Shown in pieces: positions 23,411-33,137 of a stretch of 64,000 nucleotides of DNA (position 1 is its first letter; the number at the start of each line of letters is the position of its first letter). The DNA comes from Streptomyces orinoci. Its GTDB lineage: Bacteria > Actinomycetota > Actinomycetes > Streptomycetales > Streptomycetaceae. The notes beneath the pieces were generated by a model. That model saw only the letters and a program-made list of their open reading frames with translations, searched no databases and was not told the origin of the DNA. The stretch covers positions 124,001-188,000 of the forward strand of contig NZ_PHNC01000007.1 of NCBI RefSeq assembly GCF_003121295.1, given 5' to 3'. Both the position numbers and the translations under genes were made by a program.

Positions 23411-24244
23411 TCAGCCGGCGCGGGCCGCCAGCGCCGCCTCACCGGCCGCGCGCATCGCCGCCAGCGGGGCCGGTGCCCGGCCGGTCATCCGCTCCACCTG
23501 GAGCACCGCCTGGTGCACCAGCAGGTCCAGGCCGCCCAGTACGGATCCGCCACGCGCTGCCCAGGCCGTGGCCAGCGGGGTGGGCCAGGGCTCATAGAGC
23601 ACATCGAAGAGGGTGCCGGGGCGCTCCGGCACCGCTCCCGCCAGCGCGTCGGTGGCACCGGCCGGGGTGGTGGCGATCACCAGCGGAGCGTCCAGCGCCT
23701 CGGCGGCCCGGGACCAGTCGGCGGTGCGCACCGCCACCCCCAGCCGCTCGCCCCAGCCGCGCATCTGCGCGGCCCGCTCGGCGCCGCGCACATAGGCGGT
23801 GACCTCGCCGGTGCACACCCGGGCCAGCGCGGCCAACGCCGAGGAGGCGGTGGCCCCGGCGCCCAGCACCGCCGCCGAGTCCACCTCGCCGATGCCGTGC
23901 TCGCGCAGCGCCGCCACCAGGCCGGGGATATCGGTGTTGTCGCCGACGCGCCGTCCATCCCCGGTGAACACCACGGTGTTGACCGCCTCCACGGCGGCGG
24001 CGGTGGCGCTGACCTCGTCCAGCAGCCCGATCACCGCCCGCTTCAGCGGCATGGTCAGGGAGAGTCCGGCCCAGCTGTCGTCCAGCCGGTCCAGGAAGCC
24101 GGGCAGCGCGGCCTCGTCCACCTCGAACCGCTCATAGGTCCAGTCGGTGAGACCGAGCGCGGCGTAGGCGGCCCGGTGCAGCACCGGGGAGAGCGAGTGG
24201 GCGATCGGCGAGCCCAGCACCGCCGCCCGGTGGCGGACGGTCAC
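23411..24244 (-). CDS. aroE: Shikimate dehydrogenase
   Basis: Reduces 3-dehydroshikimate with NADPH. The 277-residue protein has the shikimate-binding GSPIAHSLSPVLHRAAY, catalytic Lys in SLTMPLKRAVIG, Asp in DNTDIPGL, and the nucleotide loop VLGAGATASSALAAL. The GTG at 24244 overlaps the mltG stop by 4 nt (GTGA). Confidence 0.96.
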   Translation of the reverse strand: MTVRHRAAVLGSPIAHSLSPVLHRAAYAALGLTDWTYERFEVDEAALPGFLDRLDDSWAGLSLTMPLKRAVIGLLDEVSATAAAVEAVNTVVFTGDGRRVGDNTDIPGLVAALREHGIGEVDSAAVLGAGATASSALAALARVCTGEVTAYVRGAERAAQMRGWGERLGVAVRTADWSRAAEALDAPLVIATTPAGATDALAGAVPERPGTLFDVLYEPWPTPLATAWAARGGSVLGGLDLLVHQAVLQVERMTGRAPAPLAAMRAAGEAALAARAG

Positions 24245-25911
24245 TGGCCGGCCGCCTTCTTGTGCTCCTGCTCGTAGCGCTGGCGGTTCTTGTTCTGCTC
24301 CTCGTTGGTCACGGCGAACAGTGTCTCGTTCTCATTGACCGAGACGAAGTAGTACCAGGGGCCGGGTGCCGGGTCGAGCGCCGACTTCAGCGCCTCGGCG
24401 CCGGGGTTGCCGATGGGGCCGGGCGGCAGTCCCTTGATGCTGTAGGTGTTGTACGGATCCTTGAACTTGCGCAGGTCGTTGACCGACCCGGTGTCCAGGG
24501 TGCTCTGGCTCTTGGCGTAGTTGACGGTGGAGTCGAAGTCCAGCAGCCCGTAGGTCTCCTTGTTGTCCGGCTTCAGCCGGTTGTAGATCACCCGGGAGAT
24601 CTTGTCGAAGTCATGCGGGTAGCGGCCCTCGGCCTGCACCAGGCTGGCCACCGTGATCACCTGGAGCGGCGACTTCAGGCCGAGCTCCCTGGCCTTGCCG
24701 TCCAGGTCCTGCTCGGCGTAGTTCTTCTTGGCCCGGTCCACCATCTGCCGCAGCAGGTCCTCGGGCTTGGTGCCCTTGCCGGCGTTGTACTGGGAGGGGA
24801 AGAGGAAGCCCTCCAGCGGGTCCTTGATGTCGGGCGCGCTGTCGGCCCAGTCCGGCAGCCCCAGGTTCTTCGCCTGGGCCTTGGCCACGTCCTTGGTGGT
24901 GCCGGGCTTGAGGCCCAGCTTGTCGTCGATGGCCTTGTAGACCTGGGCGGCCCGGATGCCCTCCCGCAGGGTCAGGAAATTCCCGGCGTTGGTCATCATG
25001 GCGACCGCCGCCTCGCCGGACATCTCCTTGCGCAGGGTGTAGGTGCCCGGCTGGATGGACTTGCCGGAGGCCGCCGCGGAGAAGGCACGGGCGCTCTTGA
25101 CCACACCGTTCTTCGCCAGGATGTCACCGATCTGGGTGAGACCGGCGCCCTTGGGCACCTCGATCTGCACCTGGCCGGTGCCCTCGCCCTGGTAGTCGGG
25201 GGCGGGCCCGTAGTGGGTCTCCCAGTAGTCGTAGCCGACATAGCCGATGCCGCCCACGGTGCCCAGCAGCACCACCGAGGCCACCAGACAGGCGGTGCCG
25301 CTGCGGCGCTTGTTCTTCTTGTCCTTGCCCTTGCCGCGCCGCTCCCGGCCGCGCGGGCTCTCCTCGGCCGGTTCGTCGTCCGCTTCGGCGGTGGTGCCGG
25401 GCTCGGCCTTGGGCTCCGCGCCGCCGGCCAGGCCGTCGAAGAAGGAGAGTTCGCCGGTGTCACCGGGATCGGGATCGGCCTGCCACTGCTCCTGCTGCGG
25501 CTGGTGTTGCTGATGCTGGTGCTGCTGCGGCACGCCCTGCTGCTGCTGTTGCTGCTGCTGTTGATGCATCAGCTGCTCATGCGTCTGCTGATGCATGCCC
25601 TGCTGATGCATGCCCTGCTGCTGATGGGGCGGCGGGTAAGAGCCCTGCCCCCCGTAATGGTCCTGCGCGTTCCCCGCGTAGGGGTCACCCTGAGGCGGAT
25701 ACGTTCCGGCCTGCGGGGCGTGCCCGTAGGGGGACCCCGTGCCCTGCGCGGGGTCCCACCCATACTGCTGCTGCTCCGGGTGGCCGTAGTACGGCTGCTG
25801 TGGCTGCTGCGACTGCTGTGGGTACTGCTGCCCCTCGTAGCCCTGCTCCCCGTAGTGGGGGTCGCCGGGATGCCACGGTTGGGAGCCGGAGTCCCGGCCG
25901 TACTCAGTCAT
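24241..25911 (-). CDS. mltG: Endolytic murein transglycosylase MltG with long Gln-rich cytoplasmic tail
   Basis: Cuts nascent peptidoglycan strands and ends glycan polymerisation. Residues 1-205 form a hydrophilic cytoplasmic tail rich in Gln, His, Tyr, Gly and Pro, including a run of nine glutamines. A transmembrane helix spans about 206-226 (GTACLVASVVLLGTVGGIGY). The YceG/MltG domain follows, with the LysM-like part first and catalytic Glu428 in VASLVQAEGRYPHDF. At 556 residues it is much longer than E. coli MltG because of the tail. It lies between ruvX and aroE. Confidence 0.94.
   Translation of the reverse strand: MTEYGRDSGSQPWHPGDPHYGEQGYEGQQYPQQSQQPQQPYYGHPEQQQYGWDPAQGTGSPYGHAPQAGTYPPQGDPYAGNAQDHYGGQGSYPPPHQQQGMHQQGMHQQTHEQLMHQQQQQQQQQGVPQQHQHQQHQPQQEQWQADPDPGDTGELSFFDGLAGGAEPKAEPGTTAEADDEPAEESPRGRERRGKGKDKKNKRRSGTACLVASVVLLGTVGGIGYVGYDYWETHYGPAPDYQGEGTGQVQIEVPKGAGLTQIGDILAKNGVVKSARAFSAAASGKSIQPGTYTLRKEMSGEAAVAMMTNAGNFLTLREGIRAAQVYKAIDDKLGLKPGTTKDVAKAQAKNLGLPDWADSAPDIKDPLEGFLFPSQYNAGKGTKPEDLLRQMVDRAKKNYAEQDLDGKARELGLKSPLQVITVASLVQAEGRYPHDFDKISRVIYNRLKPDNKETYGLLDFDSTVNYAKSQSTLDTGSVNDLRKFKDPYNTYSIKGLPPGPIGNPGAEALKSALDPAPGPWYYFVSVNENETLFAVTNEEQNKNRQRYEQEHKKAAGQ
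25477..25629 (-). repeat. Gln/His-coding trinucleotide tract in mltG
   Basis: Imperfect CAG/CAA/CAC repeats encode residues about 95-145 of MltG, with tandem units MHQQG and a Q9 run. Mixed codons suggest an old, selected low-complexity tract rather than recent slippage alone. Confidence 0.75.
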
Positions 25912-26037
25912 CTATCCCCTAGAGCCGCACAGCGGCAGCCGGTGGACGCTCCCGGGGGAGCGCGGTCCGATCGTCTGGTCCTGTACGGATGGCGTTCGAA
26001 CAGCTGCCATGTCGCGCGGAAGGTTACCGTATCGCGA

Positions 26038-26502
26038 TTAGATGACCGCTTCGACGGCTTCGCCGGGGGGGCGCCCGGAGCTTTTCTCGGTCTCCAGGGC
26101 GCTCTGCAGAATGACCACCGCCGCCGCCTGATCGACGAAGGAACGTCCCTTCTTGGCGCTCACACCGGAGGCGCGCAGCCCCTGGGCGGCGGTGACGGTG
26201 GTCATCCGCTCGTCCACCAGCCGCACCGGCACCGGGGCGATGCGCCGGGCCATCTCCCGGGCGAAGGTGCGCGCCTTGGCGGCCGCCGGTCCCTCCCGCC
26301 CGCTGAGCGAGCGGGGCAGGCCGACGACCACCTCGATGGGTTCGTACTCCTCGACGATCGCCGCCAGCCGCTTGTGCGCGGCCGGGATGTCCCGGCCGGG
26401 CACGGTCTCCACCGGGGTGGCCAGCACCCCGTCGGGGTCGCAGCTGGCGACCCCGATCCGGGCGTCCCCGACATCGACGGCGATGCGTCTGCCGCGTCGC
26501 AC
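26038..26502 (-). CDS. ruvX: Holliday junction resolvase-like / pre-16S rRNA nuclease RuvX (YqgF)
   Basis: RNase H-fold nuclease; the E. coli homologue matures the 16S rRNA 5' end. The 154 residues show RIAVDVGDARIGVASCD (first Asp), VVGLPRSLSGREG, VRLVDERMTT and RSFVDQAAAVVILQ (last Asp). The GTG at 26502 starts 4 nt after the alaS stop with GAGG just upstream. The partner order alaS-ruvX-mltG-aroE is conserved in many Gram-positive bacteria. Confidence 0.93.
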   Translation of the reverse strand: MRRGRRIAVDVGDARIGVASCDPDGVLATPVETVPGRDIPAAHKRLAAIVEEYEPIEVVVGLPRSLSGREGPAAAKARTFAREMARRIAPVPVRLVDERMTTVTAAQGLRASGVSAKKGRSFVDQAAAVVILQSALETEKSSGRPPGEAVEAVI

Positions 26503-26506
26503 GGCC

Positions 26507-29173
26507 TCAGACCGCTTCCGCGACAAGCCGCTCCACGGCGGCCATGGCCTCGCCCACGGCCTGCGGGTTCTGCCCGCCGCCCTGGGCCACGTCCGGCTTG
26601 CCGCCGCCCCCGCCACCGAGCGTCTTGGCGGCGGTACGCACCAGGTCACCGGCCTTGAGCCCACGCTCACGGGCGGCCTCGTTGGTGGCGATCACGGTCA
26701 GCGGACGGCCGCCCGCGACGGTGAACAGCGCCACCACGGCGGGCCGGGAACCCAGCCGGGAACGGACGTCCAGCACCAGCTTGCGCAGATCGTCGGCGCC
26801 GGTGCCGTCCGGCACCTGCCCGGTGACCAGGGCCACCCCGTGGACGTCCTTGGCGTCCTGGGCCAGTCCGGCGGCGGCGGCCAGCACCTTCTCGGCGCGG
26901 TAGCGCTCGATCTCCTTCTCGGCGTCCTTGAGCTTGGCGAGCATTCCGGAGATCTTCTCCGGCAGCTCCTCCGGGCGGCCCTTGACCAGCTCGGTGAGCT
27001 GGGAGACCACCGTGTGCTCCCGGGCCAGGAAGTTATAGGCGTCGGCACCCACCAGCGCCTCCACCCGGCGCACCCCGGAGCCGATGGAGGACTCGCCCAG
27101 CAGCTTCACCAGGCCCAGCTGGGCGGTGTTGGCGACATGCGTACCGCCGCACAGCTCCTTGGAGAAGTCGCCGATGGTCACCACGCGTACCCGCTCGCCG
27201 TACTTCTCGCCGAACTCGGCGATGGCACCGGACTTCTTGGCCTCGTCCAGGCTCATGATCTCGGCCTGGACGTCGAGCTCCCGCGAGAGCACCTCATTGA
27301 TCCGCTGCTCCACATCGGTGAGCACCGTGCCGGGAACGGCCGCCGGCGAACCGAAGTCGAAGCGGAAGCGGCCCGGGGCGTTCTCCGAACCGGCCTGGGC
27401 GGCGGTCGGGCCCAGGGCGTCGCGCAGCGCCTGGTGGGTGAGGTGGGTGGCGCTGTGGGCGCGGGCGATGGCCCGGCGGCGCGTGACGTCGATGGCGGCG
27501 TACGCCGAGGCGCCCACCGTCACTTCACCGACCTGGACGACGCCCTTGTGGATGTTGACGCCCGGCACCGGCTTCTGGACGTCCCGGACCTCGATGACCG
27601 CGCCGTTGTCCAGCTTGATCCGGCCCTGGTCGGCCTGCTGGCCACCGCCCTCGGCGTAGAAGGGCGTACGGTCCAGTACGACCTCCACCTCGTCGCCCTC
27701 GGTGGCGGCGGGCGAGGGCACACCGTCCACCAGCAGGCCGACCACGGTGGCCTCGTTCTCGGTCCGGGTGTAGCCGGTGAAGTCGGTCTCCCCGGCCTTG
27801 TCGGCCAGCTCACGGTAGGCGGAGAGGTCGGCGTGGCCGGTCTTCTTGGCCTTGGCATCGGCCTTGGCGCGCTCCCGCTGTTCCTTCATCAGACGGCGGA
27901 AGCCGGTCTCGTCCACGGAAAGGCCCTGCTCGGCGGCCATCTCCAGGGTGAGGTCGATGGGGAAGCCCCAGGTGTCGTGGAGCAGGAAGGCCTTCTCGCC
28001 GGGCAGCACGGTGGAACCGGCGGCCTTGGTGTCGCTGACCGCGGTGTCCAGGATGTTGGTGCCGGCCTTCAGGGTCTTGAGGAAGGCGGCCTCCTCGGCG
28101 AGCGCGACGGTCTCGATGCGCTTGCGGTCCGTCTCCAGCTCCGGGTACTGCTGGCCCATCTTCTTGATGACGGTGTCCACCAGCTCACCGGCCACCGGCC
28201 CGGTGGCGCCCAGGATGCGCATATTGCGGATGGCGCGGCGCATGATGCGGCGCAGGACATAGCCGCGGCCCTCGTTGCCGGGGGTGACGCCGTCCCCGAT
28301 GAGCATCACCGAGGTGCGCATATGGTCGGCGACCACCCGCAGCGAGACATCGGTGTCATGGGCCGTGCCATAGCGGACGCCGGTCAGCTCGGTGGCCTTG
28401 TCGATGACCACGCGCAGGGTGTCGGTCTCGTACATGTTCTGTACGCCCTGCAGGATCATCGCCAGGCGTTCCAGGCCGAGGCCGGTGTCGATGTTCTTGG
28501 CGGGCAGGTCGCCGAGGATGGGGAAGTCCTCCTTGCCCTCGCCGGCGCCGCGCTCGTACTGCATGAAGACCAGGTTCCAGATCTCCACATACCGCTCGTC
28601 GTTGACGGCCGGGCCGCCCTCGGGGCCGAACTCCGGGCCGCGGTCGTAGTTGATCTCGGAGCAGGGACCACAGGGGCCGGGGACGCCCATGGACCAGAAG
28701 TTCTCCTTCTTGCCCAGGCGCTGGATCCGCTCGGCGGGCACGCCGATGACGTCCCGCCAGATCCGCTCGGCCTCGTCGTCGTCCAGGTAGACGGTGATCC
28801 AGAGCTTCTCCGGGTCCAGCCCGTAGCCACCGTCGGCCACCGGAGTGGTCAGCAGCTCCCAGGCGTACTTGATGGCCCCTTCCTTGAAGTAGTCGCCGAA
28901 GGAGAAGTTGCCGCACATCTGGAAGAAGGTGCCATGCCGGGTGGTCTTGCCGACCTCTTCGATGTCGGGGGTGCGGATGCACTTCTGCACGCTGGTGGCG
29001 CGGTTGAAGGACGGCTTGACCTCGCCGAGGAAGTACGGCTTGAAGGGCACCATGCCGGCGTTGACCAGCAGCAGGGTCGGGTCGTCCGCGATGACCGACG
29101 CCGACGGGACGACGGTGTGCCCGCGCTCCTCGAAGAAGCGCAGCCAGCGGCGGCGGATTTCAGCCGACTCCAT
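26507..29173 (-). CDS. alaS: Alanyl-tRNA synthetase
   Basis: Class II synthetase with editing. The 888-residue protein has the aminoacylation core from [18 protein letters not shown], the editing-domain zinc residues in [14 protein letters not shown] and [15 protein letters not shown], and a glycine-rich C-Ala domain ([17 protein letters not shown]). The ATG at 29173 shares one base with the stop of the upstream small membrane gene (TGATG). Confidence 0.98.
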   Translation of the reverse strand: MESAEIRRRWLRFFEERGHTVVPSASVIADDPTLLLVNAGMVPFKPYFLGEVKPSFNRATSVQKCIRTPDIEEVGKTTRHGTFFQMCGNFSFGDYFKEGAIKYAWELLTTPVADGGYGLDPEKLWITVYLDDDEAERIWRDVIGVPAERIQRLGKKENFWSMGVPGPCGPCSEINYDRGPEFGPEGGPAVNDERYVEIWNLVFMQYERGAGEGKEDFPILGDLPAKNIDTGLGLERLAMILQGVQNMYETDTLRVVIDKATELTGVRYGTAHDTDVSLRVVADHMRTSVMLIGDGVTPGNEGRGYVLRRIMRRAIRNMRILGATGPVAGELVDTVIKKMGQQYPELETDRKRIETVALAEEAAFLKTLKAGTNILDTAVSDTKAAGSTVLPGEKAFLLHDTWGFPIDLTLEMAAEQGLSVDETGFRRLMKEQRERAKADAKAKKTGHADLSAYRELADKAGETDFTGYTRTENEATVVGLLVDGVPSPAATEGDEVEVVLDRTPFYAEGGGQQADQGRIKLDNGAVIEVRDVQKPVPGVNIHKGVVQVGEVTVGASAYAAIDVTRRRAIARAHSATHLTHQALRDALGPTAAQAGSENAPGRFRFDFGSPAAVPGTVLTDVEQRINEVLSRELDVQAEIMSLDEAKKSGAIAEFGEKYGERVRVVTIGDFSKELCGGTHVANTAQLGLVKLLGESSIGSGVRRVEALVGADAYNFLAREHTVVSQLTELVKGRPEELPEKISGMLAKLKDAEKEIERYRAEKVLAAAAGLAQDAKDVHGVALVTGQVPDGTGADDLRKLVLDVRSRLGSRPAVVALFTVAGGRPLTVIATNEAARERGLKAGDLVRTAAKTLGGGGGGKPDVAQGGGQNPQAVGEAMAAVERLVAEAV

Positions 29174-29499
29174 CAGTGGTCCTCTTTCCGGGTGAGCGAG
29201 TGGTAGGGGTGGGGCTGTTCGAGTGCGACCAGCCGGCGCTGCTCGGGGAGTTCATGGCGCTCCGGCCCGGGCCCGGCGGTCAGGCCGAGCGCGTCCTTGA
29301 GCGCCGCCTCCCGGTGCGCCATGCCGTCGCGGACGTCCAGGGCGAAGAGCTTGACCCGGCGGCCGGCCAGGACGGCCCGGTCGGCCGCCTGCAGCGCCAG
29401 GCTGTCCGGCTTGAGCTTGTTGAGTTTGCGGTTGACCTTGGTGGTGGCCCACACACCGGCGGCCACACCGGAGGTGAACCAGAAAGCGCGGCGGAACAT
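29173..29499 (-). CDS. Small conserved membrane-associated protein (DUF6167-like)
   Basis: 108 residues of unknown function. An N-terminal hydrophobic segment ([19 protein letters not shown]) is followed by a basic stretch ([11 protein letters not shown]) and a helical charged C-terminus. It is wedged between the DUF948 gene (8-nt gap) and alaS (TGATG junction), the usual actinobacterial order, so all are probably cotranslated. The start MFRRAFW was chosen because it opens the hydrophobic segment and follows the DUF948 stop. Confidence 0.8.
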   Translation of the reverse strand: MFRRAFWFTSGVAAGVWATTKVNRKLNKLKPDSLALQAADRAVLAGRRVKLFALDVRDGMAHREAALKDALGLTAGPGPERHELPEQRRLVALEQPHPYHSLTRKEDH

Positions 29500-29507
29500 T
29501 TCTCTGG

Positions 29508-29939
29508 TCAGCCCTTCCCACGGGTACGGCGGCCGCCGCGCCGGGCGGACGGCAGCTTCTTGCCGACGATCACGGTGCGGGACTGCTCCGGCTCGTTCCT
29601 GCGGCCCAGCGCGCGCCGTACTCCATAGCCGAAGGCGGCCACCTTGACCAGCGGGCCGCCGAAGGCGGTGGAGACGGTCGAGGAGAGCGCGGAGGCGTTG
29701 GCCGTCACCTCCTGGACGTCCGCGGCGATGGAGTCGACACGGGCCAGCTGGCTGTTGGCGGAGCGTACGGTCGCGGAGGCGTCGGCGAGCAGCGGCACCG
29801 CCTGCTCCGTGACATCGGCGACCAGCTTGGTGGCCGCCTTGAGCGTCTGCGCGAGACGCACCAGGACCAGGGCGATGAACGACACCAGGATCGCCCAGAA
29901 GACGGCCACCAGGATCCCGGCCACTTCTCCACCGGACAC
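29508..29939 (-). CDS. DUF948 family membrane-anchored coiled-coil protein
   Basis: 143 residues. An N-terminal transmembrane helix (VAGILVAVFWAILVSFIALV) is followed by a long heptad-like helix (VRLAQTLKAATKLVADVTEQ onward) and a basic tail (SARRGGRRTRGKG). DUF948 proteins resemble methyl-accepting coiled coils but have no assigned activity. The GTG at 29939 (VSGGEVAG) was preferred over an upstream in-frame start because AGGGAG precedes it and the hydrophobic helix begins there. Confidence 0.82.
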   Translation of the reverse strand: MSGGEVAGILVAVFWAILVSFIALVLVRLAQTLKAATKLVADVTEQAVPLLADASATVRSANSQLARVDSIAADVQEVTANASALSSTVSTAFGGPLVKVAAFGYGVRRALGRRNEPEQSRTVIVGKKLPSARRGGRRTRGKG

Positions 29940-30070
29940 GCTGCACCGCTCCCTGCTGATCGTCGCTGGTCGTTGGACGTCGGATACCGACCTTATCGCG
30001 CCGGACACCGGCGCCCGTACCGCGTTTTGTGCTCGGTTCCGGGCCGGAAAACGGGCCCGGAGAACGCGCG

Positions 30071-30115
30071 AGCCCGCCGCTCCCCAGGCCGCGAAGGCCG
30101 GGGAGACGACGGGCT
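30071..30115 (-). terminator. rpsD terminator hairpin
   Basis: Nested stems AGCCCG/CGGGCT, CTCCCC/GGGGAG and GGCC/GGCC around a 5-nt loop lie 25 nt past the rpsD stop. It would separate rpsD from the downstream DUF948-alaS genes. Confidence 0.7.
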
Positions 30116-30140
30116 GGGCAAAGAGCGCGTTACGCCAGGA

Positions 30141-30755
30141 TCAACGGGCGTAGTACTCGACGACGAGCTGCTCGTCGCAGATCACCGGGATCTCCTTGCG
30201 GTTGGGCTCCCGGTCCAGGCGGAAGGCCAGCGCCTGCAGGTTGACCTGCAGGTAGCGCGGGGTCTCGCCCTCACCCGCGTAGCCACCCTCGCGGGCGACC
30301 TGGAAGGGGTGCTTGGAGCGGCTGCGCTCGCGGACGGTCACCACGTCGTCGGGACGGACGCGGAAGGACGGCTTGTCCACCTTGCCGCCGTTGACCTCGA
30401 TGTGGCCGTGAACGACCATCTGACGGGCCTGGTAGATGGTCCGGGCGATGCCGGAACGCAGCACCAGGGCGTCCAGCCGGCGCTCGAGCTCGACAACCAG
30501 CGCCTCGCCGGTCTTGCCCTCGGCCTTCTTGGCGCGGTCGTAGGCGCGGGCCATCTGGCGCTCGCTGATGTCGTACTGGGCGCGCAGACGCTGCTTCTCC
30601 AGCAGACGGACCTTGTAGTCCGAGTTCTGCTTGCGGCCACGGCCGTGCTCACCCGGCGGGTAGGGACGGGCCTCGAAGTACTTGACGGCCTTCGGCGTCA
30701 GCGCGATGCCGAGCGCACGGGACTTCTTGACCTTGGGACGCGACTGGTTAGGCAC
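30141..30755 (-). CDS. rpsD: 30S ribosomal protein S4 (zinc-free form)
   Basis: Primary 16S rRNA-binding protein. The 204 residues include the S4 RNA-binding domain ([20 protein letters not shown] and [18 protein letters not shown]). The N-terminal region [20 protein letters not shown] lacks the four zinc-binding cysteines of the C+ form. It starts with GTG at 30755, preceded by GGAGG. It stands apart from the main ribosomal protein operons, divergent from an iron-box gene. Confidence 0.97.
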   Translation of the reverse strand: MPNQSRPKVKKSRALGIALTPKAVKYFEARPYPPGEHGRGRKQNSDYKVRLLEKQRLRAQYDISERQMARAYDRAKKAEGKTGEALVVELERRLDALVLRSGIARTIYQARQMVVHGHIEVNGGKVDKPSFRVRPDDVVTVRERSRSKHPFQVAREGGYAGEGETPRYLQVNLQALAFRLDREPNRKEIPVICDEQLVVEYYAR

Positions 30756-30778
30756 GTTCTCCAGACCTCCGAAATAGG

Positions 30779-30797
30779 TTAGGTTAGGCTCACCTTA
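30779..30797. promoter_or_regulatory. Iron box (DmdR1/IdeR-type operator)
   Basis: TTAGGTTAGGCTCACCTTA matches the 19-bp Streptomyces DmdR iron box TTAGGTTAGGCTCACCTAA at 18 positions. It lies in the 56-nt gap between divergent rpsD and the DUF2470 gene, ending 14 nt before the latter's first ATG, so iron-loaded repressor should block that gene. Whether it also touches rpsD expression is open. Confidence 0.75.
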
Positions 30798-30811
30798 CTC
30801 AAGGAGATCGC

Positions 30812-31633
30812 ATGTCTCGCCGTGGGAACACCAGTCACATCACGGACAGCACGAAGAAGACCGACGCCATCCAGGGCGTCGAGGCGACGGAGGTCCGATC
30901 AGATCGTGGTCAGCCGCGTCCCAGCGGACTTGAAACCGCCCGGATGCCGTCAGCAGCCGAGCGCACACGAACTCTCGTACAGGGTACATGCTCCGCGGTG
31001 CTGCTCATTCCCGGCCTGGACCCGGCCCGCCCCGAACAGCTGGTGCCCGAGGCGCGCACCGTGGGACCGGACGGCGATGTGTTCCTGCTCTTCCCGGCCG
31101 ACTCCCCCGCCGTACGCATCGCCACCCATGCCCAGGACGACGAGCTCCCGGCGGTACTGGAGCTCGCCGATGTGGCCCCGGTCGCCGTCCCCCACCGTAT
31201 CCGGGGCCGGGCCTGGCTCTCCGGCTGGCTGACGACCGTGCCCGGGGCGGCCGAGCCGGGCAAGGCGATGGTGCGCCTGGAGTTCGGCGAGGCGAGCGTG
31301 GACGACCTCTGGGGCACCGAGCGGGTGGACGGTCCCGCCTTCGCCGCCGCCCAGGCCGATCCGCTGGCCGGGCACGAGGCGGAGCTGCTGCAGCATCTGC
31401 ACTCCGGGCATGGGGACCAGGTGCGGTCCCTGCGCAGCCTGCTGGACGAACGCTTTTCCTGGGCCCCGGGCGACCGCGTCGTGCCGCTTGCCCTGGACCG
31501 CTTCGGCCTGCGGGTGCGCTTCGCCGGCGCCACCGGTTCTTTCGACGCCCGGTTCGACTTCCCGGAGCCGGTGGGTGACGTCCACGGTCTGCGGCGGGCG
31601 ATGCACCGTCTTTTCGAGGCGGCGGCTGCATAG
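30812..31633 (+). CDS. DUF2470 (HugZ/heme-related) domain protein, iron-box controlled
   Basis: 273 residues from ATG 30812, which has an excellent AAGGAG five bases upstream. A shorter protein could start at ATG 30944 (MPSAAERTRTLVQG), where similarity to the family seems to begin but no good ribosome site is present. The first 44 residues are hydrophilic and of unknown role. The C-terminal part has the DUF2470 pattern (DPLAGHEAELLQHLHSGHGD), a domain found with heme-binding split-barrel proteins such as HugZ. The iron box supports a role in heme or iron use. The exact reaction is unknown. Confidence 0.75.
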   Translation: MSRRGNTSHITDSTKKTDAIQGVEATEVRSDRGQPRPSGLETARMPSAAERTRTLVQGTCSAVLLIPGLDPARPEQLVPEARTVGPDGDVFLLFPADSPAVRIATHAQDDELPAVLELADVAPVAVPHRIRGRAWLSGWLTTVPGAAEPGKAMVRLEFGEASVDDLWGTERVDGPAFAAAQADPLAGHEAELLQHLHSGHGDQVRSLRSLLDERFSWAPGDRVVPLALDRFGLRVRFAGATGSFDARFDFPEPVGDVHGLRRAMHRLFEAAAA

Positions 31634-31669
31634 GGGGATCCGGCTGCGTTTCCGGTGCGGGCCGTCAGT

Positions 31670-31733
31670 GGCTGGTCGCGCCCACGCGGCGGAGCCGCAC
31701 AATGCAGCCGCCCCGCGCCCCTTACGGGGCGCC
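31670..31733. repeat. Intergenic repeat copy 3, between convergent genes
   Basis: Begins GGCTGGTCGCGC and ends CCCCGCGCCCCTTACGGGGC then GCCC. These ends match copies 1 and 2, but the central AGTT is replaced by about 29 nt containing a GCGGC-GGA-GCCGC hairpin. It fills the gap between the DUF2470 gene and rarA and can form terminator-like hairpins for both convergent transcripts. Confidence 0.7.
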
Positions 31734-33095
31734 CTACTCCCCCGCCGGTTCCCCGCGCAAGCGGGCCCGGACCCGCTCCACCACGTCCGCGTACCGTGCC
31801 TCGACCCCGTGCCGGGTCGGCTCGTAGTACCGCTTGCCGTGTACCGCGTCCGGAGCGTACTGCTGGGCGGCGATCCCGCCCGGCAGATCGTGCGGGTAGA
31901 CATACCCCTGGGCATGCCCCAGCTTCTCCGCACCCTTGTAGTGCCCGTCCCGCAGATGCGGTGGCACCGGCCCGGCCAGCCCGGCCCGGACATCCGCCAG
32001 CGCGGCATCTATCGCCAGATAGGCCGCATTGGACTTGGGCGCCAGCGCCAGGGCCACCGTCACCTGCCCCAGCACGATCCGCGCCTCCGGGAAGCCGATC
32101 AGCGCCACCGCCTGCGCCCCGGCCACGGCGGTCTGCAAGGCGGTGGGGTCGGCCATCCCGATGTCCTCGCTGGCCGAGATCATCAGCCGCCGGGCGATGA
32201 ACCGGGGGTCCTCCCCCGCCTCGATCATCCGTGCCAGATAGTGCAGCGCCGCGTCCACATCCGAGCCCCGGATGGATTTGATCAGCGCGCTGGCCACGTC
32301 ATAGTGCTGGTCGCCGTCGCGGTCGTAACGCACGGCCGCGCGATCGACGGCCTCCTCCAGCGTCTGCAGACTGATCTCGGTCTCGCCCTTGGCGATCGCC
32401 GAACCGGCCCCCGCCTCCAGGGCGGTCAGCGCCCGCCGGGCGTCTCCCCCGGCGATCCGCAGCAGATGCGCCTCGGCGTCCTCCGGCAGGGTCACCGCCC
32501 CGGCCAGCCCGCGCTCGTCGGTGAGCGCCCGGTGCAGCAGGCCGCGCAGGTCGTCATCGGTGAGCGCCTGCAGCGTCAGCAGCAGCGAGCGCGACAGCAG
32601 CGGGGAGATGACCGAGAAGTAGGGGTTCTCGGTGGTGGCCGCGATCAGCGTGACCCAGCGGTTCTCCACCGCGGGCAGCAGCGAGTCCTGCTGGGCCTTG
32701 CTGAAACGGTGGATCTCATCCAGGAAGAGCACGGTCTCCTTGCCGTACCCGCCCGAGGCGCGGCGGGCGCCGTCGATGACCGCCCGTACCTCCTTCACCC
32801 CGGCGGTGATGGCGGACAGCTCCACAAAGCGCTTGTTGGTGGCCTGGCTGACCACATAGGCCAGAGTGGTCTTGCCGATCCCCGGCGGCCCCCAGAGGAT
32901 CACCGAGGACGGACCGGCCGGACCGCCGCCCCCCTCGCCTACCAATCGGCGCAGTGGTGAGCCGGGCTTGAGCAGATGGCCCTGGCCCACCACCTCGTCC
33001 AGGGTGCGCGGGCGCATCCGGACGGCCAGCGGACTGCTTGCCGGGTCCTTCTCCTGGCGGTCCTCTGCGGCCGCGGTGAACAGGTCGGGTTCCAC
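31734..33095 (-). CDS. rarA: Replication-associated recombination protein A (AAA+ ATPase RarA/MgsA)
   Basis: Clamp-loader-like AAA+ ATPase acting at stalled forks. The 453 residues include Walker [14 protein letters not shown], Walker [17 protein letters not shown], sensor 1 [13 protein letters not shown], and the C-terminal tetramerisation domain ending near [20 protein letters not shown]. It lies 42 nt after the VKOR gene; the operon relation is unclear. Confidence 0.95.
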   Translation of the reverse strand: MEPDLFTAAAEDRQEKDPASSPLAVRMRPRTLDEVVGQGHLLKPGSPLRRLVGEGGGGPAGPSSVILWGPPGIGKTTLAYVVSQATNKRFVELSAITAGVKEVRAVIDGARRASGGYGKETVLFLDEIHRFSKAQQDSLLPAVENRWVTLIAATTENPYFSVISPLLSRSLLLTLQALTDDDLRGLLHRALTDERGLAGAVTLPEDAEAHLLRIAGGDARRALTALEAGAGSAIAKGETEISLQTLEEAVDRAAVRYDRDGDQHYDVASALIKSIRGSDVDAALHYLARMIEAGEDPRFIARRLMISASEDIGMADPTALQTAVAGAQAVALIGFPEARIVLGQVTVALALAPKSNAAYLAIDAALADVRAGLAGPVPPHLRDGHYKGAEKLGHAQGYVYPHDLPGGIAAQQYAPDAVHGKRYYEPTRHGVEARYADVVERVRARLRGEPAGE

Positions 33096-33137
33096 GACGG
33101 AAACCCTATGTCACCCCACTGACAGCGGGCCGCGGGC

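Noticed and set aside
26503..26670. N-terminal extension of ruvX into alaS
   Set aside because: The added residues are antisense-like coding shadow of the alaS end; the RNase H-fold starts at RRGRRIAVDVGD.
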